Source: Mycobacterium sp. (lineage in GTDB: Bacteria > Actinomycetota > Actinomycetes > Mycobacteriales > Mycobacteriaceae). From it: a stretch of DNA of 6,869 nt. The notes under the pieces are model-generated. The model searched no databases. It had not been told where the DNA came from and was given only the letters and a program-made list of their open reading frames with translations. The DNA lies in assembly GCA_019246375.1 (NCBI GenBank), contig JAFAQO010000604.1:1-6869 (forward strand), read 5' to 3'. Numbering within the stretch: position 1 is the stretch's first letter; each line of letters starts with the position of its first letter. Both the position numbers and the translations under genes were made by a program. Positions 1-6,150 of this stretch are shown here, piece after piece.

Positions 1-309
1 GTGCACGCTCGGTGCCACACCGTGCGCGGAGAACACCACGATCGCGCCTTCGGGAACTTCGTCGGTCTAGTCGACGAACACTGCGCCGGCCCTGGCGAGA
101 GTGTCCACCACATGCCGGTTGTGCACGCTCTCATGCCGCACGTAGACCGGCGGGCCGTGCTTCTCCAGGGCGCGCTCGACCGTCTCGACGGCGCGATCCA
201 CCCCAGCGCAATAGCCTCGGGGCTCGGCCAACAACACCCGCTTGCCGGTGGAGGCGTCGGCCACCGAACCCGCGGTGCCCGGGATGCCCATGTTGACGGT
301 CGGCGGCAT
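1..309 (-). pseudogene. ispH: ispH (lytB2-type) 4-hydroxy-3-methylbut-2-enyl diphosphate reductase, partial, interrupted by in-frame stop
   Basis: IspH is the cytoplasmic 4Fe-4S enzyme that makes IPP and DMAPP in the last step of the MEP isoprenoid pathway. Reading leftward from ATG 309, the product begins [11 protein letters not shown] and contains the family motif [15 protein letters not shown], with the first cluster cysteine, and [10 protein letters not shown], with the substrate-binding His. After 80 codons the frame meets TAG at 67-69, where homologs have Glu. The same frame then stays open to the window edge and still encodes recognisable IspH (TDEVPEGAIVVFSAHGV), including the second conserved His. 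The lesion is therefore a point nonsense change (GAG to TAG would suffice), not a frameshift. The codon before VHN also encodes Ser where homologs carry Ile or Val. The start at 309 is chosen because it matches the M. tuberculosis LytB2 N-terminus as I recall it; in-frame ATGs at 336 and 366 also exist. About two thirds of the gene lies outside the window. The alternative is a sequencing error in an intact gene. Confidence 0.85.
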
Positions 310-406
310 GGCAACCAGGGTACTTTCCGCCGACATTGCTACGCCATCACGGCCGGCTCGCGCCACCGGCTTGGAGTTGACCGCCGCTTAAGGCAGGCTT
401 GGACTC
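310..406. other. Divergent intergenic region between ispH and the lipid-droplet-type gene
   Basis: This 97-base spacer should hold the promoters of both divergent transcription units. On the plus strand a TTGACC hexamer at 377-382 resembles a -35 box, but no good -10 follows at the right distance. AAGGCAGG at 390-397 is a passable ribosome binding site 9 bases before ATG 407. No palindromic operator or terminator is evident. Confidence 0.4.
317..322 (-). promoter_or_regulatory. Possible -10 element for a leaderless ispH transcript
   Basis: On the minus strand the hexamer TACCCT fits the actinobacterial TANNNT pattern and ends 7 bases before ATG 309. That spacing would put the transcription start at or next to the start codon. 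No good Shine-Dalgarno sequence precedes this ATG, which fits leaderless expression. I see no convincing -35 box. This is inference from spacing only. Confidence 0.25.
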
Positions 407-1042
407 ATGGCTACTGCACCGTATGGGGTTCGGCTGCTGGTGGGTGCCGCGACCGTCGCCGTGGAGGAAACGATGAAGCTGCCCAAAACCATCCTGACGT
501 ACCCGATGACGCTGGCTAGCCAGGCGGCGCACATTGTGATGCGATTCCAGCAGAACCTGGCCGAGCTGGTCATCAAGGGCGACGCCACCCTGGAAGCGTT
601 GTTTCCGCCGAAGAACGAGCAGCCGGAATGGGCAACATTCGACGAGGACCTCGTCGAAGCCATTGAAGAGGCGCCCGGTTTCGGTGCCGGCGCCGACCCA
701 AGCGATAACCAACGCCGCGCCGAGGGACGGTTTGCGCTGTACTCGCTGTCGGACGCCGCAGACGACGCCACCGTTGCGTCCCCCACGGTTAACGATCCCC
801 CGACCGAACGCGTGCCCGCCAAGCCCGCCAAGAAATCGGCACCCGCCCCCACTGTGCCGGTGCCGGCGGTGGCCACTGAGCTCGACTATGAAGCTCTGAC
901 GCTGGCCCAGCTGCGGGCTCGATTGCAGTCGTTGGACGTCGACGAACTCGAGGCTTTGCTGGCCTTTGAGGAAGCCACCAAGGCACGTGCGCCATTCCAG
1001 ACGCTGCTCGCCAACAGGATTACCCGCGCGACCGCGAAGTGA
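407..1042 (+). CDS. Lipid droplet-associated-type protein (Rv1109c homolog)
   Basis: This 211-residue protein closely resembles the M. tuberculosis Rv1109c product as I recall it (start [21 protein letters not shown]). I believe current actinobacterial annotation calls this family lipid droplet-associated protein; its biochemical role is not settled. Three parts are visible. Residues 1 to about 70 form a conserved, probably amphipathic helical region without a classical signal peptide ([20 protein letters not shown]). Residues about 75-160 are a variable, acidic then Pro/Ala-rich linker. Residues about 164-211 form a conserved helical tail with [10 protein letters not shown] and [19 protein letters not shown], ending in [12 protein letters not shown]. 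The ATG at 407 follows a modest AAGGCAGG site and matches the conserved N-terminus. The stop codon overlaps the xseA GTG by 4 bases, so the two are co-transcribed and probably translationally coupled. The lipid-droplet role rests on family naming, not on anything visible in the sequence. Confidence 0.88.
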   Translation: MATAPYGVRLLVGAATVAVEETMKLPKTILTYPMTLASQAAHIVMRFQQNLAELVIKGDATLEALFPPKNEQPEWATFDEDLVEAIEEAPGFGAGADPSDNQRRAEGRFALYSLSDAADDATVASPTVNDPPTERVPAKPAKKSAPAPTVPVPAVATELDYEALTLAQLRARLQSLDVDELEALLAFEEATKARAPFQTLLANRITRATAK

Positions 1043-2283
1043 CCCGAACCGCACCGGCGAATTCGGCCGAGCACCCGTTCCCGGTTCGGGCGGTGGCTAT
1101 CCGGGTCGCTGGCTGGATTGACAAGCTCGGCACCGTCTGGGTGGAAGGCCAGTTGACCCAGATCAACATGCGGCCCGATTCCAAAACCGTGTTCATGGTG
1201 CTGCGTGATCCAGCGGCCGACATGTCGCTGACCGTGACGTGTCCGCGTGATCTGGTCCTGGGTGCGCCGGTCAAATTAACCGAAGGCATTCAAGTCGTGG
1301 TCTGCGGCAAGCCGACGTTCTACACCGGGCGTGGCACGTTCTCCTTGCGGCTCAGCGAGATTCGCGCTGTGGGCATCGGCGAACTCCTGGCCCGCATCGA
1401 GCGACTGCGCCGCCTGCTGGACGCCGAAGGCCTCTTCGACCCACGACTCAAGCGGCCGATTCCGTTCTTGCCGTCCACCATCGGGCTGATCACCGGTCGC
1501 GGCAGCGCGGCGGAACGCGATGTGACCACGGTGGCGACCGCGCGCTGGCCTGCGGTGCGCTTCGCTGTGCGCAATACCGCCGTCCAGGGGCCCAACGCGG
1601 TCCCGCAGATCATCGAGGCGCTACGCGACCTGGACACCGACCCGGCTGTGGACGTGATCGTGCTGGCCCGCGGCGGCGGCAGTGTGGAGGACCTGCTGCC
1701 GTTTTCCGACGAGACGCTGTGCCGCGCGATCGCGGCGTGCCGGACGTCGGTGGTCAGCGCGGTAGGTCACGAACCGGACAACCCGCTGTGCGACCTGGTC
1801 GCCGATCTGCGCGCCGCCACGCCCACCGACGCCGCGAAGAAGATCGTCCCGGATACCGCCGCCGAGCAACTGTTGATCGACGACTTGCGCCGGCGCAGCG
1901 CCCAGGCACTGCGCAATTGGGTGTCCCGTGAACAACGCATGCTGGACCAGTTGCGCGGCCGCCCGGTGCTGGCTGAGCCGCTGAGGGCGCTGACGGCACG
2001 CAGCGACGAGGTTCAACGCGCCCGATCAGCGGTCCGCCGGGATATCACCCGGTTGCTGGCCAGCGAGACCGAGCGTGTCGGTCACCTTGCGGCCCGGCTG
2101 GCCACCTTAGGTCCCGCGGCCACCCTTGCCCGCGGCTATGCCGTGGTGCAGACGGTTCCGGCGCAGGGACGCGGGGCAGTGCTGCGTTCGGTTGCCGACG
2201 CGCCAGCAAGGACCAAGCTGCGGGTGCGGGTTAGCGACGGCGCCGTGGCGGCGTTAAGTGAAGGACCCGTCGATGGCGAATGA
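1039..2283 (+). CDS. xseA: Exodeoxyribonuclease VII large subunit
   Basis: XseA is the catalytic subunit of exonuclease VII, a cytoplasmic, metal-independent nuclease that degrades single-stranded DNA from both ends and assembles with several copies of XseB. The product is 414 residues, close to the roughly 415 I recall for M. tuberculosis XseA and shorter than the E. coli protein. An N-terminal OB-fold covers about residues 8-105 ([26 protein letters not shown]...[15 protein letters not shown]). The catalytic domain follows, with [14 protein letters not shown], the hallmark [17 protein letters not shown], and [20 protein letters not shown]. Asp161, Arg211, His244 and Asp247 line up, with identical spacing, with the E. 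coli catalytic residues Asp155, Arg205, His238 and Asp241. A helical region follows, then a conserved C-terminal [11 protein letters not shown]. The GTG start at 1039 overlaps the upstream stop codon (GTGA), and the conserved N-terminus supports it. The 3' end overlaps xseB. The gene appears intact. Confidence 0.97.
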   Translation: MTRTAPANSAEHPFPVRAVAIRVAGWIDKLGTVWVEGQLTQINMRPDSKTVFMVLRDPAADMSLTVTCPRDLVLGAPVKLTEGIQVVVCGKPTFYTGRGTFSLRLSEIRAVGIGELLARIERLRRLLDAEGLFDPRLKRPIPFLPSTIGLITGRGSAAERDVTTVATARWPAVRFAVRNTAVQGPNAVPQIIEALRDLDTDPAVDVIVLARGGGSVEDLLPFSDETLCRAIAACRTSVVSAVGHEPDNPLCDLVADLRAATPTDAAKKIVPDTAAEQLLIDDLRRRSAQALRNWVSREQRMLDQLRGRPVLAEPLRALTARSDEVQRARSAVRRDITRLLASETERVGHLAARLATLGPAATLARGYAVVQTVPAQGRGAVLRSVADAPARTKLRVRVSDGAVAALSEGPVDGE

Positions 2284-2509
2284 CGAGGCTGAGTCCATGA
2301 CGCCTATTAGTCAGCTGGGGTACGAAGAATGCCGTGACGAGCTGATCGAGGTGGTCCGCCGTCTCGAGCAGGGTGGGCTGGACTTGGATGCGTCGCTCAA
2401 TTTGTGGGAAAGAGGCGAACAGCTGGCCAGACGCTGCGAAGAGCACTTAGCTGGTGCCCGTAAGCGAGTGGCGGAGGCCCTTGCTGCCATCGACGCTGAA
2501 GAAACGTGA
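2273..2509 (+). CDS. xseB: Exodeoxyribonuclease VII small subunit
   Basis: XseB is the small helical subunit that binds XseA and is required for exonuclease VII activity. From ATG 2273 the product is 78 residues, typical of the family. The conserved core is present: [20 protein letters not shown], then [24 protein letters not shown], then a basic [11 protein letters not shown], giving two long amphipathic helices and a short third. ATG 2273 was chosen because GAAGGA lies 7 bases upstream, inside the xseA 3' end, giving an 11-base overlap with xseA. An in-frame GTG at 2258 would add five residues but has a poorer ribosome site; ATG 2297 would still leave the core intact. The overlap implies translational coupling, which suits a multi-subunit complex. 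Confidence 0.95.
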   Translation: MANDEAESMTPISQLGYEECRDELIEVVRRLEQGGLDLDASLNLWERGEQLARRCEEHLAGARKRVAEALAAIDAEET

Positions 2510-2540
2510 CGTCGAAATGCGCTTCCGAATCTCTGCTCGA

Positions 2541-2560
2541 AACTGAAACACGTTTCAGTT
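2541..2560. promoter_or_regulatory. KstR operator upstream of the 3beta-HSD gene
   Basis: AACTGAAACACGTTTCAGTT is a perfect inverted repeat of 9+2+9 bases. Its centre, 2544-2557, fits the published KstR pattern TnnAACnnGTTnnA exactly. KstR is the TetR-family repressor of mycobacterial cholesterol catabolism genes. From memory, the KstR site footprinted before the M. smegmatis 3beta-HSD gene (MSMEG_5228) is nearly the same sequence and overlaps the promoter of a leaderless transcript. Here it also sits just upstream of, and touching, a -10 element, so bound repressor would block RNA polymerase. The site is seen directly; the regulator is inferred by motif and gene identity. Confidence 0.88.
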
Positions 2561-2565
2561 ATGCT
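2560..2565 (+). promoter_or_regulatory. -10 element for a leaderless 3beta-HSD transcript
   Basis: TATGCT fits TANNNT and lies at -12 to -7 relative to the A of ATG 2572, so transcription would start at the start codon. The region lacks a purine-rich ribosome site before that ATG (CTCGCCGC), as expected for a leaderless mRNA. The element overlaps the last base of the KstR palindrome. The -35 region, about 2537-2542, is weak. The same arrangement was reported for the M. smegmatis ortholog. Confidence 0.65.
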
Positions 2566-2571
2566 CGCCGC

Positions 2572-3681
2572 ATGGGTGATGCCTCGCTGACAACTGAACT
2601 CGGCTACGTCCTGGTCACCGGCGGCTCCGGCTTCGTCGGCGCGAATCTGGTGGCCGCCCTGCTTGAGCGGGGTTACGCAGTGCGATCGTTCGACCGCGCG
2701 CCGTCGCCGCTGCCCGGGCAGCCGAAGCTCGATGTGCTCCAGGGCGACATCTGCGACCGGGGCAGCGTGGCGGCCGCAGTCGACGGCATCGACACCGTGT
2801 TTCACACCGCGGCGCTGATCGAACTGATGGGCGGCGCGTCGGTAAGCGACGAATACCGCCAGCGCAGTTTCGCGGTGAACGTGGGCGGCACCGAGAACCT
2901 GGTGCACGCGGGACAGAGCGCCGGAGTAAAGCGGTTCGTCTACACCTCGTCGAACAGTGTGGTGATGGGCGGCAAGCAGATTGCCGGCGGCGACGAGACG
3001 CTGGCCTACACCGACCGGTTCAGCGACCTGTACACCGAGACCAAAGTCGTCGCGGAGCGATTCGTCTTGTCCCAGAACGGCGTTAACGGAATGTTGACCT
3101 GTGCGATCCGCCCGAGTGGCATCTGGGGCCGCGGCGATCAGACCATGTTTCGCAAAATGTTCGAGAGCGTGCTCGCCGGTCACGTGAAAGTGCTGATCGG
3201 GCGTAAGACCGCCAAGCTCGATAATTCATACGTACACAACCTAATTCACGGCTTCATCCTGGCTGCTCAACACCTAGTGCCGGGCGGCACAGCGCCCGGT
3301 CAGGCATACTTCATCAACGATGGTGAGCCGATCAACATGTTCGAGTTCGCCCGGCCTGTCGTCCAGGCATGTGGAGAGCGCTGGCCACGGCTGCGGGTAT
3401 CCGGTGCCATGGTGCGCTGGCTGATGTCGACGTGGCAGCGGCTGCATTTCAAATTGGGCTTACCTCAGCCGCCGCTGGAACCGCTTGCGGTAGAACGACT
3501 TTACCTGGACAACTACTTTTCCATCGCTAAGGCGGAGCACGACTTGGGCTACCGTCCCCTGTTCACTACCAAGCAGGCGATGCAGGACTGCCTGCCGTAC
3601 TACACCGAGCTGTTCGAAACTATCAAGGCCACCGCCAAACACCATGCGGCATCGGCGGTGACGCTTCCGGCGCACACCTAG
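2572..3681 (+). CDS. 3beta-hydroxysteroid dehydrogenase / delta5-delta4 isomerase (Rv1106c homolog)
   Basis: This NAD-dependent enzyme oxidises the 3beta-hydroxyl of cholesterol and related sterols and shifts the double bond, giving 4-en-3-ones such as cholestenone. It is the entry step of mycobacterial cholesterol catabolism. The 369-residue product is an extended SDR of the 3Beta_HSD family. It has the dinucleotide motif VLVTGGSGFVG at residues 13-23, Asp after the second strand (SFDRAPS) suiting NAD, DTVFHTAA, FVYTSSNSVVMGG with Ser126/127, and the catalytic YTETK with Tyr154 and Lys158. IRPSGIWGRGDQTMF follows, and the C-terminal YFSIAKAEHDLGYRPLF is typical of the family. ATG 2572 is chosen because it matches the conserved MGDASLTTELG and fits the leaderless promoter. 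The same frame is open upstream to a GTG at 2506 overlapping the xseB stop, but that extension would be encoded through the KstR site. The enzyme has no signal peptide. It appears intact. Confidence 0.95.
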   Translation: MGDASLTTELGYVLVTGGSGFVGANLVAALLERGYAVRSFDRAPSPLPGQPKLDVLQGDICDRGSVAAAVDGIDTVFHTAALIELMGGASVSDEYRQRSFAVNVGGTENLVHAGQSAGVKRFVYTSSNSVVMGGKQIAGGDETLAYTDRFSDLYTETKVVAERFVLSQNGVNGMLTCAIRPSGIWGRGDQTMFRKMFESVLAGHVKVLIGRKTAKLDNSYVHNLIHGFILAAQHLVPGGTAPGQAYFINDGEPINMFEFARPVVQACGERWPRLRVSGAMVRWLMSTWQRLHFKLGLPQPPLEPLAVERLYLDNYFSIAKAEHDLGYRPLFTTKQAMQDCLPYYTELFETIKATAKHHAASAVTLPAHT

Positions 3682-3705
3682 GGTCGATCGGCCACCCACT
3701 TATCT

Positions 3706-3764
3706 TGCCGCGGAAGCGCTACTGCGAACATGTTCTAAACCTGTCGTGGAACGCTTTCGCGGCA
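3706..3764 (+). repeat. Imperfect inverted repeat (13-base arms, 33-base loop)
   Basis: The arms TGCCGCGGAAGCG (3706-3718) and CGCTTTCGCGGCA (3752-3764) pair over 13 positions with a single G-U wobble. The loop of 33 bases contains the GAACATGTTC palindrome. If transcribed, the hairpin would end 6 bases before the AGGAG ribosome site of the downstream SDR. It could be an mRNA structure or a pair of protein half-sites. There is no U-tract, so an intrinsic terminator is unlikely. Confidence 0.5.
3724..3737. promoter_or_regulatory. Candidate TetR-type (KstR-like) operator
   Basis: GCGAACATGTTCTA contains the perfect 10-base palindrome GAACATGTTC and matches the KstR pattern TnnAACnnGTTnnA at all fixed positions except the first (G for T). 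The right half, GTTCTA, is identical to a common KstR half-site. It lies 43 bases before the start of the first SDR. It may be a weak KstR site or the operator of another TetR-family repressor. Confidence 0.4.
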
Positions 3765-3780
3765 GCAGACAGGAGCCGAC

Positions 3781-4542
3781 ATGACAATCCGCACGGCGGT
3801 CGTCGTAGGGGGCGCATCAGGCATCGGCCGGGCGGTGGCCCATGCGCTGGCCGCCGACACGTACCGCGTCACCGTCGCCGACCGCAACACCAACGGCGCC
3901 GATCGCGTCCGGGTCGAGCTTGGCGATCCACACCTTTCGGCGACCGTCGAGGTCACCGACGAAGCCTCAGTGCAACGGTTGTTCACGGAGTCGGGTCCGC
4001 TCGACGTCGTCGTCAATACCGCCGGCTTCAGCGGCGTCGGGCTGATCACCGAGCTGCCGGTGGAAGAGTTTCGCTCGGTGGTCGACGTCTGCCTGACCGG
4101 CGCTTTCCTGGTGATCAAGCACGCCGGCCCCCAGCTGCGCGACGGTGGTGTTCTGGTGTCGCTGAGTTCCTTGAACGGCCGCCAGCCCGCCGTCGCGATG
4201 AGCGCCTACTGCGCGGCCAAGGCCGGATTATCGATGCTGACCCAGGTCGCAGCCCTCGAGCTGGCGCCGCGCCGAATCCGCGTCAATGCCGTGGCGCCCG
4301 GGTTCGTGCACACGCCGCTGACCGAACCGGCCACGAAGATTCCCGGTGTACTCGACGACTACCTGGAAAACACGCCGCTGGGCCGTGCCGGGACGCCCGA
4401 GGATGTCGCCGAGGCTGTGATGTTCCTCTGCTCGCCCAAATCGTCGTGGCTGACCGGTGAGGTGCTCGACCTCAACGGCGGCGCGCACCTCATGCGGTAC
4501 CCCGACGTCTACGGGCATGTGATGAAAGCGGCCTCGCAGTGA
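3781..4542 (+). CDS. Short-chain dehydrogenase/reductase with atypical active site
   Basis: This 253-residue protein is a classical SDR with a Rossmann fold, predicted cytoplasmic and without signal or membrane segments. The N-terminal cofactor motif is VVVGGASGIG (residues 7-16), and Asp34 at the end of the second strand suggests NAD(H). NTAG at 79-82 replaces the usual NNAG. Ser130, Tyr143 and Lys147 (SAYCAAK) form the catalytic triad with standard S-x12-Y spacing, and NAVAPGFVHTPL is the normal post-catalytic segment. At the position of the tetrad Asn in helix 4 (normally DVNxxG) the protein has Cys104 (VDVCLTGAF). The C-terminal GEVLDLNGG is typical. The AGGAG ribosome site supports the ATG. 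The stop overlaps the next SDR by GTGA, so the two are co-expressed. The substrate is unknown; the position after 3beta-HSD and a KstR-like site make a steroid or other lipid alcohol a reasonable guess. Confidence 0.9.
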   Translation: MTIRTAVVVGGASGIGRAVAHALAADTYRVTVADRNTNGADRVRVELGDPHLSATVEVTDEASVQRLFTESGPLDVVVNTAGFSGVGLITELPVEEFRSVVDVCLTGAFLVIKHAGPQLRDGGVLVSLSSLNGRQPAVAMSAYCAAKAGLSMLTQVAALELAPRRIRVNAVAPGFVHTPLTEPATKIPGVLDDYLENTPLGRAGTPEDVAEAVMFLCSPKSSWLTGEVLDLNGGAHLMRYPDVYGHVMKAASQ

Positions 4543-5372
4543 GTTTCGCCGGCAACCAGGCGATTGTCACCGGAGCCGGCTCCGGAATCGGCGCGGCACT
4601 ATGTCGGGCCCTTGTTGCCGACGGCGCCGACGTGCTGTGCACCGACATCGACGGCGAGGCTGCTGCCCGCACCTCGGACAGCCTGACCGGGCCCGGCGCG
4701 GCCCGATCGGCCAGGCTCGACGTCACCGACGCGGCCGCGGTGCAGCACGCTGTGGATGATGTCGTCGCGCGCTGCGGCCGGCTGGACCTGATGTTCAACA
4801 ACGCCGGCATCGCCTGGGGCGGCGACACCGAACTGCTCACGCTCGAGCAGTGGAACGCGATCATCGACGTCAACATCCGCGGTGTCGTGCACGGAGTGGC
4901 GGCCGCCTATCCGGTCATGCTGCGACAGGGCCACGGCCACATCGTCAACACCGCGTCGATGGCCGGGCTCACCGCCGCGGGGCAGATCACCAGCTACGTC
5001 ATGACCAAGCACGCAGTCGTTGGACTGTCGCTGGCGCTGCGCTCGGAGGCGATATCCCGCGGGGTGGGTGTGCTGGCCATCTGCCCCTCTGCCGTCGAGG
5101 CGCCGATCCTGGACAAGGGTGCGGTCGGCGGCTTCGTCGGCCGCGATTACTACTTGCGCGGTCAGGGCATGAAGACCGCCTACGACCCCGACCGGCTGGC
5201 CCGCGAAACCTTGCAGGCGATCGAGCGCAACAAGGCACTGCTGGTAGTGCCGAAAAGCGCGCACGCGTCCTGGCTCTTCGCCCGGCTGGCACCCGGTCTG
5301 CTGCAACGCATGTCGATCGGCTTCGTCGAGCGTCAGCGCGCTAGGCAAGCCGCTAGAGCAGCCGCGCGGTGA
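4539..5372 (+). CDS. Short-chain dehydrogenase/reductase with complete catalytic tetrad
   Basis: This is a 277-residue classical SDR. It has the cofactor motif IVTGAGSGIG (residues 9-18), an acidic Asp at the end of the second strand (CTDIDGE) favouring NAD(H), NNAG at 87-90, tetrad Asn112 (DVNIRGV), Ser140 (NTASMAG), and Tyr153 and Lys157 (YVMTK). The region after the active site (ICPSAVEAPILDKGAVGGF) and the roughly 60-residue C-terminal extension, with a basic Arg/Ala-rich tail, make it longer than the first SDR. Such a tail is common in the SDRs of this general type in mycobacteria and may form part of a substrate lid. The GTG start overlaps the previous stop by 4 bases. The last 20 bases overlap the end of the convergent hydrolase gene. 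The substrate cannot be read from the sequence. With a full active site it may be the main catalyst of the pair, while its partner may have altered chemistry. Confidence 0.92.
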   Translation: MSFAGNQAIVTGAGSGIGAALCRALVADGADVLCTDIDGEAAARTSDSLTGPGAARSARLDVTDAAAVQHAVDDVVARCGRLDLMFNNAGIAWGGDTELLTLEQWNAIIDVNIRGVVHGVAAAYPVMLRQGHGHIVNTASMAGLTAAGQITSYVMTKHAVVGLSLALRSEAISRGVGVLAICPSAVEAPILDKGAVGGFVGRDYYLRGQGMKTAYDPDRLARETLQAIERNKALLVVPKSAHASWLFARLAPGLLQRMSIGFVERQRARQAARAAAR

Positions 5373-6150
5373 GGAACTCGACGACGCGCTTACGGGCTTC
5401 GTAAGTGGGATGCCCGTCGACCTCGCGTATCTCATCGGTCAGCACCGAATGCGCCATGCGGTCGAAGCCATACTCGTTATCAGCGCCGGAATCGATCTCG
5501 ATCACCTCGAACGCGTCGCCGAGCCGGTCTTTGAGTGTGCTGAATCGTTCGCGCGGTACCAGCTTGTCCTCGCTGAACCGCAGGCCCAGAGCGCAGAGGC
5601 CATCGTTGGTGGCGCGGTCGGCGACGGCATTCAGTTCCGGATCGCTCACCCCGGCATTGCGCCGCTGCGCCGGGGTCAGCGGTAGGGGCAGCGAAGGCTG
5701 GCTGAGTACCGGTGCCAGCACGCTGTCGTCGACCGCCGCGGCCAGCGCGAACCCGCCGGTGAAGCACTGGCCGATCACCCCAACGCCCTTGCCGGGAGTC
5801 GACGCGTTGAGGTCTCGGGCCAGGGCGCGCAGGAACACCGACACCGGACGCTGTTTATTGGTGGTGAACGCGGCGAACTCCCGTGCCACACAAGCGCGCG
5901 CGATGGTAGGTAGCACGTAACCAACCGATACCGACCGGCCCGGCTCGCCGAACAGCGACGGAATGACGACGCTGAAACCGTTCTGCACCAAGTGGTTTCC
6001 CAACGCCAGGACGCCGGGATGGATGCCCGGTAGTTCGGGGATCAGCACAACGCCCGGGCCCTCGCCTTTGCGGTAGACGTCGTGGGTGTAGCCGCCGCCG
6101 GTGAACGGCGCCGTCGACCACCCCGTTAGATCCGCTTCGGGGGCTGTCAT
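5353..6150 (-). CDS. Dienelactone hydrolase family protein (alpha/beta hydrolase)
   Basis: From ATG 6150 the product is 265 residues, the usual size for the DLH family. The alpha/beta-hydrolase features are GPGVVLIPELPGIHP after the first strands (oxyanion region), then the nucleophile elbow VIGQCFTGGFALA with Cys129, the Cys-for-Ser nucleophile and GxCxxGG pattern typical of dienelactone hydrolases. Candidate acid and base are Asp195 (FSEDKLVP) and His234 (DRMAHSVL), in the family order Cys-Asp-His. There is no signal peptide, so it is probably cytoplasmic. These enzymes hydrolyse cyclic lactones or esters; the substrate here is unknown. ATG 6150 is chosen because AAGGAA lies just upstream and the conserved family start follows; the frame is open further up but would run into the DUF4245 gene. 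It sits 11 bases after the DUF4245 stop, so both are likely in one transcript. Its 3' end overlaps the convergent SDR by 20 bases. Confidence 0.92.
   Translation of the reverse strand: MTAPEADLTGWSTAPFTGGGYTHDVYRKGEGPGVVLIPELPGIHPGVLALGNHLVQNGFSVVIPSLFGEPGRSVSVGYVLPTIARACVAREFAAFTTNKQRPVSVFLRALARDLNASTPGKGVGVIGQCFTGGFALAAAVDDSVLAPVLSQPSLPLPLTPAQRRNAGVSDPELNAVADRATNDGLCALGLRFSEDKLVPRERFSTLKDRLGDAFEVIEIDSGADNEYGFDRMAHSVLTDEIREVDGHPTYEARKRVVEFLTARLL

Larger units (their letters stand above)
3682..3780. promoter_or_regulatory. Intergenic region upstream of the SDR pair, with candidate operator and hairpin
   Basis: This 99-base gap should hold the promoter of the SDR operon. It contains a palindrome at 3726-3735 and an imperfect inverted repeat 3706-3718/3752-3764 (both listed separately). 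AGGAG at 3771-3775, 5 bases before ATG 3781, is a strong ribosome binding site. Possible core elements are TTGCCG at 3705-3710 as -35 with CATGTT at 3729-3734 as -10 (18-base spacer), or TATCTT at 3701-3706 as -10. I cannot choose between them from sequence. No T-run follows the repeat, so I do not call a terminator for the 3beta-HSD gene. Confidence 0.5.

Noticed and set aside
1..519. Long plus-strand open frame at the left edge
   Set aside because: It is antisense to ispH and runs into the start of the lipid-droplet-type gene in another frame. The product is His/Arg/Gly-rich with no family resemblance, as expected of a high-GC shadow frame.
347..1054. Minus-strand open frame opposite the Rv1109c homolog
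   Set aside because: The plus-strand gene matches a conserved family and is coupled to xseA; the antisense product looks compositionally random.
3726..3735. GAACATGTTC as a mycobacterial LexA (SOS) box
   Set aside because: The mycobacterial SOS box has four bases between GAAC and GTTC; here there are two. The spacing suits a TetR-type site instead.
3706..3764. Inverted repeat after 3beta-HSD as an intrinsic terminator
   Set aside because: The loop is 33 bases and no T-rich run follows the right arm; it lies close to the next gene's ribosome site.
3705..4460. 251-codon plus-strand frame overlapping the first SDR
   Set aside because: It is extremely Arg-rich, without motifs, and displaced by the SDR frame, which has a full set of family motifs and a good ribosome site.
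4599..5435. 278-codon minus-strand frame opposite the second SDR
   Set aside because: It is antisense to a clear SDR with a complete active site. Its sequence is His/Gln/Asp-rich shadow composition with no recognisable domain.
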